NCBI RefSeq assembly: GCF_026213295.1
Contig: NC_079418.1
Location: 11,622,380 to 11,686,379, forward strand
Source: Gadus chalcogrammus
Taxonomy: Eukaryota > Chordata > Actinopteri > Gadiformes > Gadidae
Direction of reading: 5' to 3'
Length of the DNA stretch: 64,000 nt
The notes under the pieces are model-generated. The model made no database searches. It was not told the DNA's origin and was given only the letters and a program-made list of their open reading frames with translations. Each line of letters begins with the position of its first letter. Positions within the stretch are counted from its first letter, which is position 1. The position numbers and the translations under genes are program-made. Positions 9,991 to 22,546 of the stretch are shown here, one piece after another.

Positions 9991-12981
9991 TGAGTGTGTG
10001 TGTGTGGAGTGGTTCTCATCTCCATGTGCCCCATCCCATCGGCAAATACATGCAGTTAGATTAAGCCGAGGTTCTGCATAATCCATCGATGGGATGTCCT
10101 TGTCATATGACATACGCTGCCCATTAGTCCCACTGGTCTTTCTGCCTCATCACTGTCCTGTTTGTCACTGATGGAAGGATATTAGCCCCTGGCTCGCTTA
10201 TTATCGATTAATTATTATTATTATAAAAATGCCTGTTGTGTTAGGATCTAGCGATAAATTAAATAATACTTTTCTTCATATACATTTATAATTCATATTC
10301 ATTCCATTTATTTATTTATTCCACATGGACTTGGGTTATATTGTGAACTTGTGGTGGTAGAACCATAAGGAGAGGCCTGATCTAATATGTATATGGTACG
10401 AGGTAAAATCCATAATGTACATGTCATGACCATGCATGAGGTGACAATCGGTACATTGAGAAACTCTATAAACTCTAATTCTGCATGTAAATGCATGTAT
10501 TGGACTATGTTTACAGTCTCTCTCTCTTAATTTTTCTCTCAAAATGACATGACAATACATTTGTTCACACACACAGGCACACACCCACACAAACCCACTT
10601 CAGCCTAACCTTTGTTATCGGAAAGTTCACCGCTTTATTCTCTAATGCCAAAGAACAGTTACGGATTGCAACAGCGGGTCAGGTAGATTGGAGTAAATGT
10701 CATGTTGGAAACATTCACATGGATGGTTGGTTGGGAGGGAGGTGGCCATGTTGTGAGCGTCTCAGATAGGACAACATGCCGTTCAACGTTATTCACGTTG
10801 TCCGTGTCCGAAGTGAACAACAACAAAAACAGCAACTCAGCAGCTCACTGAGTGGGATGGATAGGCATTTCACAAGCCTGTGGTGTTTATAATGTGTTTC
10901 ACACAATCAATATATTTCCTGAACAGCTGGATCCGGGTCAAAACCAGCTTTTTTTTTGCCAGCCTGGAAAGGCCATGTAACAATGTGACCAAGGACATTT
11001 AAAGCGCCTCTATTGACTGCCCATTCCAGCACTACAAAACATCCCCAAAAGCACGAGCTGCCAGGGTTTAAGCATATTGATTTGTGTGGTTCTTTGCCTC
11101 TTTCCTTATTTGTGTTTCTCTCGGACCGTGTCATCATGGCTGAATAATAGGGTGGTCAGAGAGCAGCTGTAGCGGACGACTCGGCTGGAGGGAGAAAGGG
11201 AGACACAACATTCGGAGCCAGTTACAGTCCGGCTGGTTTGCATGATTTTAATGATCCCATATGGAAACCTATTCCCAAATGGGCTAAAGAAGTAATATGC
11301 CTGGATTGCTTGACCTCGCATTTCCAACTGAAATGTACATCTTCTTTATGTATGCATGTTAAAAGTAAAAAAAAAGTGGTGAAACAAAATCTCTTCTCAG
11401 TTTAGACACAATAGCGGCCAAAGCTTCATTTTCTTTCTCTGACTTCCATTTAAGACAGATGTCTTACAGGCCTGGTTTAGAATAACAATATCAAGTTTAA
11501 CAACTCCTTAGTTCTCTGGAAAGCTTTGATCAAATGGCTGTCTAGATCCTAGTCTGGCTCATGATGAATAGAATGCATAAGGCTTCAAGAGAGAAAAACC
11601 CCTGATTATTACCAATATTCTTGCCATGTCACTGACTTTTTTGCTCTTCAAAGTTAAACAATTGAAAGTATATTAACACTGACTCAATATCGGTCTGAAA
11701 ATGTTTATAACGTGCTTATAAACTCCGACTTAAGGCCAGTTCACGCCAAAATTAAAAGGAAGGACAAAACACCACCTTTTTTAGAGATGGAGTACTTCTA
11801 AAACCGTTGCTAGAGTCACATGACACATGCGGATTCTATTTCAGGATTGTGCAGTGCACACGGTTGCAATGTTTGACTCAATCAACACAGGACGCTGATT
11901 GGCCGGGGGACGCAGTCTCTTTTTAAAGCTCCTGTTACCGTTGAAATCCTTTCAAAACATCCTCTATTCAATACATGTAAATAAAGATGTCTACTTTGCC
12001 AGGATCTTTGAACATATGAATGTAGCACCTAGAAGCTTCTAAAAAATTCCACAAAACCTATACACTGCATACAATTCTCATTTCTCAAAACAGTAAATCT
12101 GGAGTAAGTCTGGAGCAAATCGTTCTCACATACACAGTATATCTCCAGGACAAGAGCAGGCTCAACCATTCAGCCGTTGCAAACCAAGTACAATAATGAT
12201 TGTAATACCCATGAATGTAATTACTTTTTCTGAATAATTTCCGATGACGTTTATAATGATTTACTGCTTTTAGATTATCATTGTTAAGTGAATTATTATT
12301 TGTATCTTGTGTATTATTTGTTTTGTGTCGTTCTGTGTGGACCCCAGGATGCTGTGACGGCAGTTTCACCAGAACATTGACAATGTGATAATTTTTGTTT
12401 TATTTAATGTAAAAGTTTTATTTCACCTTGAAAAAAAAAAAATCTCCCGCCGCCTGAAATAATGACATTCATGTGGATTCAAAGGTGGCAACCCGGTAAG
12501 CAGGTGAAATCAGCTTCCCTTGCTACCAAAAGGTACGATATGAACCACCCAGAAGCTGTCAAGATCATAATGTTGTCTGTTCTGTACTTGGTGATCCATC
12601 CACAGAAATATTGAGAAATATCTCCACAAAAATATTCTGGTATATTTCCACATTCCTAAAAGTAGATTTAGGGCAAAACTATCCACTGAGACAGATTCTC
12701 AGACTGTTGTATAATTTATCTGTAGAGTTTCTCTGCCATTGTTCCTGGGTTTGCCAACCTCTCTCTATCATTTTCTATCCATCTCTGAACATAGTCAGGA
12801 GTTGAAATGGGGTCGTATTAATTTAAAAGTAAAGGTTGTAGAAGTGGCATGGGCTTAGCACAGCATGTATATGCAGTGTTACGCACCATAATTTCCCCCA
12901 CAAAACCAGTTGGAGCGTCCACTTGTGATATCAAAATTTAATCTGTCTAGATGTATAATGGACAGATTCCCACATTGCTTG
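9436..12981. other. unassigned non-coding DNA
   Basis: No gene is recognised across about 3.5 kb. A (TG)n microsatellite lies at 9958-10006. The word GGCCAGTTCACGCCAAAA near 11735 resembles a DNA-transposon end, but I found no partner. Confidence 0.4.
9958..10006. repeat. (TG)n microsatellite
   Basis: This is a TG tract interrupted by CGCG and GAG. Confidence 0.95.
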
Positions 12982-13051
12982 CTTTTTTGGTGTCATGTTG
13001 ATGATCCATTATGAGACATTTTTAAATGTCATCAACATGACACCAAAAAAG
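12982..13051. repeat. perfect 23-bp inverted repeat with 24-bp loop
   Basis: The arm at 12982-13004 (CTTTTTTGGTGTCATG and on to ATGA) is exactly complementary to 13029-13051. The transcript or single strand could form a stable stem. No flanking target duplication is seen. Confidence 0.85.
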
Positions 13052-13100
13052 TATCACATATTTGTATTGGTAGGGATTGTCAAATTTATAGTTCTGTTAA

Positions 13101-13395
13101 AGGTGCTGTAGGTAAGAAATGCTGTAGCCATCAGTGAAATGCAGTATGTGAGTATATCTTTTGCATTTGCCTGCTTCTGTACCAAACAATTGAGATCACT
13201 CCAGGCTAATCAAGGTACCTCCTCCCTGATTGGTTCAGAGAATCCATTTTCTTTCACAGCCGCATGAATGCAACGCTTCTCAGGGCCGGAGAAATGTAGG
13301 GAGGGAGGTATAAGAGAGGTAGGGGATGTTTTATTGGTAATTTATCCCAAATAAAAACTGCTCTTTAAAACTCTCAAATGAGACCTTCAGTAGCT
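13101..13395. mobile_element. TTAA-flanked MITE (Kolobok/piggyBac-like), 295 bp
   Basis: The ends AGGTGCTGTAGGT and ACCTTCAGTAGCT are imperfect inverted repeats (10/13). TTAA sits directly outside both (13097-13100 and 13396-13399). TTAA duplication is typical of Kolobok and piggyBac. There is no coding capacity. Confidence 0.6.
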
Positions 13396-13415
13396 TTAAC
13401 ATAGGAAGATGATTG

Positions 13416-13574
13416 TGTGGTGACCCACAATTGATGTGTGAGACATTCACCAAGGGACTGTACCTTTAAGGTAAACAGTTTCGATTTGAACTCATGTGCG
13501 AGTAACACTCGTTTGTTTGAAGTGGAGAGTAAAGCTGACTCGACCCATCTCCGTCGCTTGTCTCATCATTTACA
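13416..13574 (+). repeat. 5' LTR (159 bp)
   Basis: It begins TGTGGTGACCCACAATTG and ends CATTTACA. It aligns end to end with 17479-17638. It is unusually short for a Gypsy LTR, and no TATA box is obvious. Confidence 0.95.
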
Positions 13575-13586
13575 TAACTCCACAAT

Positions 13587-13604
13587 TGGTGACCCCCGAC
13601 GCGA
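13587..13604 (+). other. primer binding site resembling tRNA-Trp
   Basis: TGGTGACCCCCGACGCGA lies 12 bp after the 5' LTR. The complement of the vertebrate tRNA-Trp 3' end begins TGGTGACCCCGACGTGA. This site has one extra C and one T-to-C change. Confidence 0.75.
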
Positions 13605-13622
13605 GTTGGATACGGCTGTAAA

Positions 13623-14455
13623 ATGTTTCACATCGACGGTGATAACAACGCGCCCGCCGCAGCGCATGCCGCGGCGGTGCAGCTATCGACGCGGCTAACG
13701 TTGGCGCTATCTATGCTGCCACCGTCAAGTTACCGGACTTCTGGCAGAACAACCCACGGTCGTGGTTCCAGCATATCGAAGCCCAGTTCCAGCTGAGAGG
13801 AATAACACAGGACGTGACTAAGTATTTCCACATGGTAGCAGCCTTAGATGCCTTGACGACGGCCAGGTGTATGGCGCGGTTGGAGGCTCCTCCAGCTGTC
13901 GGCAAGTACGACGCACTCAAGGCGTTCCTCGTGGACCTTTTTGAACTGTCGGAGCTGGAGAAGGCGGACCGCCTGATTTCCCTGAACGGCCTGGGCGACG
14001 GCAAGCCGTCCGAGTTGATGGAGAGGATGCTGGCTGTGCTGGGCTCGGTGGATCCCTCCTTCCTTTTCGCCCACATCTTCCTGCGGCAGCTTCCAGCACC
14101 CGTGCACACCGCACTGGCCAGCTCACCCCTCTTTGCCTCCAAGGACTACCGGGCGGTGGCTGTAGAGGCCGACAGGATTTTCCTCGCCAACAGGCAGCAG
14201 TTTGTTCATGCGCTGTTGCCCCCACAGCATACGTTGGCCCCGTTTCCGCCGCAGGGGTACGACCCGGACACCGCAGCCGCTGTGACCGCCCGCCGACAGC
14301 ATGACGACGGGTGTTGTTACTACCACGCCAGGTTCGGGGCCAAGGCCAAGCAGTGTCGCCAGCCTTGCAGTTTTGGGCCCTGGGAAAAGCCCGGGCCAGC
14401 GCTCATTAACAGCTGTGAGCGCTGGTCGGGACTGCAGGCTGTTGTTCGTCACTGA
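13623..14455 (+). pseudogene. gag: gag of the CsRn1-like element, frameshifted near its start
   Basis: This encodes the structural polyprotein that would form the retrotransposon particle. ATG at 13623 opens MFHIDGDNNAPAAAHAAAV, but the conserved body (KLPDFWQNNPRSWFQHIEAQ, about 13725-13784) lies in another frame that has no upstream ATG, so a frameshift lies between about 13670 and 13735. From there the frame is open to the TGA at 14453. The C-terminus carries CYYHARFGAKAKQCRQPC, a CHCC zinc finger typical of the CsRn1 lineage. The frame overlaps pol, which is in the +1 frame relative to gag, so a programmed shift or fusion would be needed in an intact relative. The 5' frameshift could instead be a non-AUG or misread start. 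Confidence 0.8.
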
Positions 14456-15182
14456 CACCTTGTCCGGCCGGCGGCTGCTGGTCGATTCTGGGGCTCAGCG
14501 CAGCATCCTGCCGGCAACGCCTGTGGACGCTATGGCTGGCGGCCATGGCCCCCTGATGGACGCCGCCAACGGCACACCCATTCGTACCTACGGCACGAGG
14601 TATGTGGATGTGTGTTTCGGCGGCCGGCGTTTTGGTTGGGATTTCGTCATGGCTGCCGTGTCTACGCCACTCCTGGGGGCGGATTTCCTCTGCGCATACA
14701 GGCTGCTGGTGGATGTTACCAACTGCCGCCTGATCGACGCCCTCTCCTTTGCTTCGTTCCCCTGCACGCTGGGGGGGGTGGGGGGGCTTTGTCTTGCGAA
14801 CACGTTTTCCACCGGGGACCTGTATCAACGCCTGCTGGCTGAGTTTCCTGACATCACCACGCCAACGTTTTCATCGGCTGTGGCTAAGCATGGTGTGGAG
14901 CACTACATCACCACGGTTGGCCCCCCGGTCTATGCAAGGGCCCGCCGCCTCGACTCTGCCAAGCTCGCGATCGCCAGGGATGAGTTCGCCACCATGGAGC
15001 GCCTCGGCATCGTACGCCGTTCCAAAAGTCCGTGGGCCTCCCCCCTGCACATGGTGACCAAGGCTGATGGCGGTTGGCATCCGTGTGGTGATTTCCGTCG
15101 CTTGAATAACGCCACCACCCCCGACCGGTACCCGGTACCGCACATTCAGGATTTGACCGCCCACCTGGCTGGCAGCGCAGAC
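14301..15182 (+). pseudogene. pol: pol part 1: protease and N-terminal reverse transcriptase, truncated
   Basis: The open frame contains an aspartic protease with LLVDSGAQRSILPA (DSG catalytic motif) and LLGADFL. It is followed by the start of reverse transcriptase: ARDEFATMERLGIVRRS, SPWASPLHMVTKADGG, and DFRRLNNATTPDRYPVPHIQ. It stops matching after TAHLAG at about 15173, where the next recognisable family sequence (QTFQRLMDS) follows in a different frame. Expected sequence between these points includes the first catalytic Asp (the DLxxGYHQIP region) and the PFGLKNA block, so these are deleted. The protease region looks intact. The upstream boundary of pol within the gag overlap is not certain. 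Confidence 0.85.
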
Positions 15183-16020
15183 GTTCCAGCGCCTCATGGA
15201 TTCTGTGCTGCGGGACATGCCGTTCCTCTTCGTCTATCTGGATGACATCCTCGTTGCCAGTGCGTCCGCGGACGACCACCTGACGCATCTACGGCAGCTG
15301 TTCGGTCGGCTTAGTGAGCATGGTCTCATTGTGAACCCGGCCAAGTGCGAGTTTGGCCGGTCATCCATCACCTTCCTCGGCCACCACGTCACTCCGCAGG
15401 GGGCGGTTCCCCTCCCGGCCAAGGTGGACGCCATCCCCAGTTTCCCACGTCCGCGCACTGTGAAGTCCCTGCAGGAGTTCCTGGGCATGGTGAACTTCTA
15501 TAACCGTTTCCTCCCCCATGCGGCCCAGCTCATGCGACCCTTGTACAACGCCTTGCGGGGCAGCAAGCCTGCAGACGTGTTGGATTGGTCCACGGAAATG
15601 ACGGCTGCCTTCGATGCTGCCAAAACCGCGTTGGCCAACGCTGCTCTGCTGGGGCACCCGTCTCCGACCGCCCCTGTTGCTCTTACTACGGACGCCTCTG
15701 ATTACGCCGTGGGGGCTGTGTGTGAGCAGTGGGTGGGCGGAGCCTGGCAACCGCTGGCCTTTTTCAGCAGGAAGCTCCGCGACAACGAGAGGAAATACAG
15801 CACTTTCGACAGGGAGCTCCTGGCTCTTTTCCTCGCCACCCGTCATTTCCGCTTCCTGTTGGAGGGCCGTCGGTTCACGGCTTTTGTTGACCACAAGCCG
15901 CTGACGTTCGCCATAGCCAAGTCTTCGGAGCCATGGTCTGGTCGACAGCAGCGTCAGCTCTCCGCCATCTCGGAGTACACCACTGACGTTCAGCATGTGG
16001 CCGCAAAGACAATTTTGTAG
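15183..16020 (+). pseudogene. pol: pol part 2: reverse transcriptase palm/thumb and RNase H, ends in frameshift
   Basis: The frame resumes with QTFQRLMD and then FVYLDDILVA. The YLDD box, with both Asp codons at 15241-15246, supplies the second and third catalytic residues. Thumb sequence follows (KCEFGRSSITFLGH; VKSLQEFLGMVNFYNRFLPH). RNase H shows TDASDYAVGAV, STFDRELLALF and FTAFVDHKPL, three of the acidic positions. A one-base loss near 16000 leads to TAG at 16018-16020. Past the lesion the family motif NFVADCLSR continues in another frame, so the last acidic residue is encoded but out of frame. With the upstream deletion, no functional polymerase can be made. Confidence 0.88.
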
Positions 16021-16037
16021 CCGACTGCCTCTCTCGG

Positions 16038-17357
16038 GTGGTTATTGGTTCCGTCCACTTGGGCCTCGACTACGCAGCTATGGCTGGGGATCAGGCTATT
16101 GACTCTGAGGTGCAGGCCTACAGGACAGCCCCCACGGCACTCCTCATGGAGGATGTGGTGTTTGGCACGGCCAACACTGCTCTCCTCTGCGACGTCTCTA
16201 CTGGCCAACCGCGCCCCATGGTGCCTGCTGGCTGGAGGCGTAAGGTTTTCGACACGATCCACAGCCTTTCCCACCCAGGGGTGAAGGCCTCTGCCAAGCT
16301 CGTGGGGGCCAAGTTCGTCTGGCCGGGCCTGCGGAAGGACGTCAGGGCCTGGGCTGCTGTCTGTGTGGCGTGCCAGTGTGCGAAGGTGACTCGGCATACC
16401 AAAGCCCCCTTGGCACTCTTCAAAGTGCCGGAGAGGCGTTTTGACCACGTGAATGTGGACCTGGTGGGCCCGCTTTCACCCTCCCGTGGTTACACCTACC
16501 TCCTCACCATGGTGGACCGGACCACCAGGTGGCCAGAAGTGGTTCCCCTGTCCTCCACTACAGCAGCTGAGGTGGCCCGGGCGTTCGTTATGGCTTGGGT
16601 GGCCCGTTTCGGCACACCGTCAGACATTTCCTCAGACCGGGGGCCGCAGTTCACGTCGGAGCTTTGGACTGCGGTCGCCGGGGTCCTGGGGGTGAAGGTC
16701 CACCGCACCACAGCCTATAACCCACAGAGCAACGGGCTTTGCGAGCGGTTTCATCGGGACATGAAGGCCGCGCTCAGGGCCAGCCTTACGGGCGGCGACT
16801 GGGCTGACCGCCTCCCGTGGGTTATGCTGGGCCTTCGCTCCGCCCCCAAGGACGATCTTCAGGCCTCGTCGGCAGAGCTGGTGTACGGCCAGCCCCTGCG
16901 CGTCCCTGGGGAGTTTCTTCCGGACGCCACGGCCCCGTGGTCGGCTTCCTCCCATCGTGCTGCGTCCCGGGACATTGCGGACGCTTTCATTCCCGTTCCG
17001 ACGTCTCGCCATGGCCTCCCCCGGTCCTACGTTCCCAGGGATTTACCGTCGGCCAAGTACGTCTTCATCAGCCACGATGGCCACCGTACCTCGCTGCGGC
17101 CTCCCTACGATGGGCCCTTCCGCGTCTTGGAGGGTGGGCCTAAGAACTTTGTTGTGGATATGGGGGGCAGGCCTGAGCGGGTGGCTATAGACCGGCTCAA
17201 GCCTGCTCATGTGGATGTTGGCGAACCGCTGGGGCGCCCGCCTGCGGCAGCCTCGGCCCCTGATCCTGCGGCGGCCTCGACACCTGCTCCTGCCTCTTGC
17301 CCTTCTCCTGTTAAGCGCAGCCGTTCTGGCCGCCTGGTCCGCCCCCCTAGGAGTTGA
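16038..17357 (+). CDS. pol: pol part 3: complete integrase (open reading frame)
   Basis: This is the integrase that would insert the cDNA copy. The N-terminal HHCC zinc finger is visible (HSLSH ... CVACQC). The DDE catalytic core is complete: Asp in NVDLVGPL, Asp in SSDRGPQF and Glu in NGLCERFHRDM. A C-terminal module follows (PPYDGPFRVLEGG ... VAIDRLKPAHV), the GPY/F type, then a Pro/Ala-rich tail; there is no chromodomain. The frame stays open for 439 codons to the stop at 17355-17357. The first Met at 16038 is not the native start, since the polyprotein frame begins upstream of the frameshift at about 16000. Retention of a full integrase frame beside a broken polymerase fits recent inactivation. 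Confidence 0.92.
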   Translation: MVIGSVHLGLDYAAMAGDQAIDSEVQAYRTAPTALLMEDVVFGTANTALLCDVSTGQPRPMVPAGWRRKVFDTIHSLSHPGVKASAKLVGAKFVWPGLRKDVRAWAAVCVACQCAKVTRHTKAPLALFKVPERRFDHVNVDLVGPLSPSRGYTYLLTMVDRTTRWPEVVPLSSTTAAEVARAFVMAWVARFGTPSDISSDRGPQFTSELWTAVAGVLGVKVHRTTAYNPQSNGLCERFHRDMKAALRASLTGGDWADRLPWVMLGLRSAPKDDLQASSAELVYGQPLRVPGEFLPDATAPWSASSHRAASRDIADAFIPVPTSRHGLPRSYVPRDLPSAKYVFISHDGHRTSLRPPYDGPFRVLEGGPKNFVVDMGGRPERVAIDRLKPAHVDVGEPLGRPPAAASAPDPAAASTPAPASCPSPVKRSRSGRLVRPPRS

Positions 17358-17463
17358 TTTTTCTAGGGACTGTTTTGTACTAGTGTATTCTGTTTAACGC
17401 TAGTGGGTGTCCGATGTTCTCTGTGTGTTACCTGTTCGGTCTGGACCTGTTGGTTTGGGTGAA

Positions 17464-17478
17464 TTCTGGGGGGGCCTG
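17464..17478 (+). other. polypurine tract
   Basis: A run of seven G residues followed by CCTG directly precedes the 3' LTR at 17479. This is the expected position of the plus-strand primer. Confidence 0.6.
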
Positions 17479-17638
17479 TGTGGTGATCCACAATTGATGT
17501 GTGAGACATTCACCAAGGGACTGTTACCTTTAAGGTACACAGTTTCGATTTGAACTCATGTGCGAGTAACACTCGTTTGTTTGAAGTGGAGAGTAAAGCT
17601 GACTCGACCCATCTCTGTCTCTTGTCTCATCATTTACA
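17479..17638 (+). repeat. 3' LTR (160 bp)
   Basis: It aligns with 13416-13574. By eye there are four substitutions and one single-base indel. Confidence 0.95.
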
Positions 17639-17642
17639 ATTG

Positions 17643-18440
17643 TACATATCTCCTGGGCCCAGTTTCCCGATAACAATGGATCCACGGTCGTACGATCATT
17701 CTCACAATGGATCTTTCAAACCTTCGTAAAATGTTTTCGAGTGTTTCCCAGAACTCGTCTTAACATGAACACGCATGCACTGCTCTAACAACGTTCTTAG
17801 GCTTGTAACTGTCTACTCACACGGTGCTGAAATGGGCTCTGTAGGAGGGGGAGACGCAGGAATGTTGTTTGATGAAACTATATTTTGTGGCAGCAAAAAA
17901 ATATCTCCCCATCTAGGCCAACAGTAGAGTAGCTTACGAAAAGAATAGACTAATATGAATGCTTCAAATATTAAAAGACAATTTATTAGGCCTAGGCCGA
18001 CATATGTCCAGTCCTAATCCTGAACACACCGTGCGCAAAGAGAGCAGACTTTCTCTGATTCCGCATAAGGTTTCATTGATTGGCACGCACTCTCTAGTCT
18101 TGAATCTTTGGTGTTAACATTAAAAATGCAACGTTCCATTCATTGATTATCATTCAAACGCAGAGGCATTGACACAGCTATGGTTGTTGCTGCTCTAGTG
18201 TGGAAAAAAGGCCCATTTTGTTGGGCAGGGGTATGACGGTGCGGGCAATGTAAGCGGTAAAGGCATGCATCGCAGCACAGTTTCCGGCAGCAGTCTACGT
18301 TCACTGCAGAAACCACGCTCTCAACTTGGGGATTGTGCAGTCCACTAGGGTCAGGGATGTTCGTAACTGTCTAGATATGGTCCAATAAATAGTGAACTTC
18401 ATCACAGCCTCGCCGAAGGGGCCTACAGTGCTTTATGGGA
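17643..18440. mobile_element. possible decayed MITE (GGGCCCAGTTTCCCG terminus)
   Basis: GGGCCCAGTTTCCCGATAAC at about 17656 resembles a common fish DNA-transposon end. A loosely complementary CTTTATGGGAAAC lies near 18431. The interior is non-coding and I cannot define target duplications, so this is tentative. Confidence 0.3.
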
Positions 18441-21679
<3,239 letters not shown>

Positions 21680-21865
21680 GAAGAGGGAGCGCGTGATGAA
21701 CCGTTGCTTATGGGTGTTGAACGCCTAGCTAAAAGGTTCTGTTTTTGAATCCCGGTGTCCACCGTGTAATCAGTAAACCCCCTATCATCTCATTAATGAC
21801 GTGTATGTAAAAAGGTTCTGAAATTGCCTTCGATGAAAGTGTCTGCTTAATGACAGAGAATATAG
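21680..21865 (+). mobile_element. degenerate tRNA-derived SINE
   Basis: A tRNA-like head with a decayed B box (GGTTCTGTTTTTGAATCCC) is followed by a 3' part TTCGATGAAAGTGTCTGCTTAATGACAG. The latter closely resembles the GGATAAAAGCGTCTGCTAAATGACA tail common to fish SINEs and their LINE partners. The boundaries are approximate. Confidence 0.6.
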
Positions 21866-22033
21866 TTAGGGTATTTAGGTACAGCTGTGCCTTGGCTACG
21901 GAAAATTAAGGAAAAATGTCGCTTGCTTCCAAGTTCCTCCTCATTCCTCCTCATTCTTTTGTGGAAATTCTAAGAAAACATTTCTTTGTGATAATATCAA
22001 AAAAGATCTCAACCTTTGGGTGTCAGTTAATAC

Positions 22034-22538
22034 CAGGGGCGTTTCTAGGTTTCTGAAATATCCGGGGCTTAGTCCAGAGGGAAAGGGAAAATGGGCATGT
22101 AGCGCTCTGCAAATTTATTTTTATGCTTTATTGCCAATGCACATTTTTTCATAATGCTTTACATAGGTATACAAAAAACACAGTTTATTATAGCTTTAAA
22201 TAGCTTCCTGAGTGCTGTGCTGCTTATCCCCAGGCATCTAAAGTTCCATTCAAGTCATTTCAGAGTAAAATGAATACAAGTGAGACAGACCTTATATATG
22301 ACTGGAGATAGGATAGGTTAATTCACTTGAGGTGGTAAACAGTCTGGTTATGTTTTTAAATCTAGAAGGACTAGGCTACTTTGAGATGCCCCTGGTATCC
22401 CCAGGTTTGTTTCTAGCGTAAAGCAAGCAAAAAAAAAAGAAGTTGATTATTATTTTTTTTCAAAGAAATAAGATTCTGGGCTAATTGAATAACATCCGGG
22501 GCTTTAGCCCCAAATGAAACAGCCTAGTGACGCCACTG
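22034..22538. mobile_element. hAT-type MITE, 505 bp
   Basis: The ends CAGGGGCGTTTCTAGG and CCTAGTGACGCCACTG are imperfect inverted repeats (13/16) of the CAGNGGCG type. The flanking 8 bp are GTTAATAC (22026-22033) and GGTAATAC (22539-22546), a 7/8 match as expected for hAT. The interior is non-coding and AT-rich. Confidence 0.78.
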
Positions 22539-22546
22539 GGTAATAC

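Larger units (their letters stand above)
13416..17638 (+). mobile_element. Ty3/Gypsy retrotransposon, CsRn1/Barthez-like, near full length but defective
   Basis: Direct LTRs (13416-13574 and 17479-17638) with TG...CA ends are flanked by a 4-bp ATTG duplication (13412-13415 and 17639-17642). Behind the 5' LTR is a primer site resembling the 3' end of tRNA-Trp, a feature I associate with the CsRn1 lineage. So is the CHCC (rather than CCHC) finger at the gag C-terminus. Gene order is gag, protease, reverse transcriptase, RNase H, integrase. A G-run polypurine tract abuts the 3' LTR. The LTRs differ by about four substitutions and one indel, so the insertion is fairly recent. The copy is dead: a gag frameshift, a reverse transcriptase deletion and an RNase H/integrase frameshift. 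Confidence 0.93.

Noticed and set aside
13844..17012. Minus-strand ORFs across the Gypsy element
   Set aside because: They are antisense shadows of the GC-rich gag and pol frames, which carry clear motifs on the plus strand.
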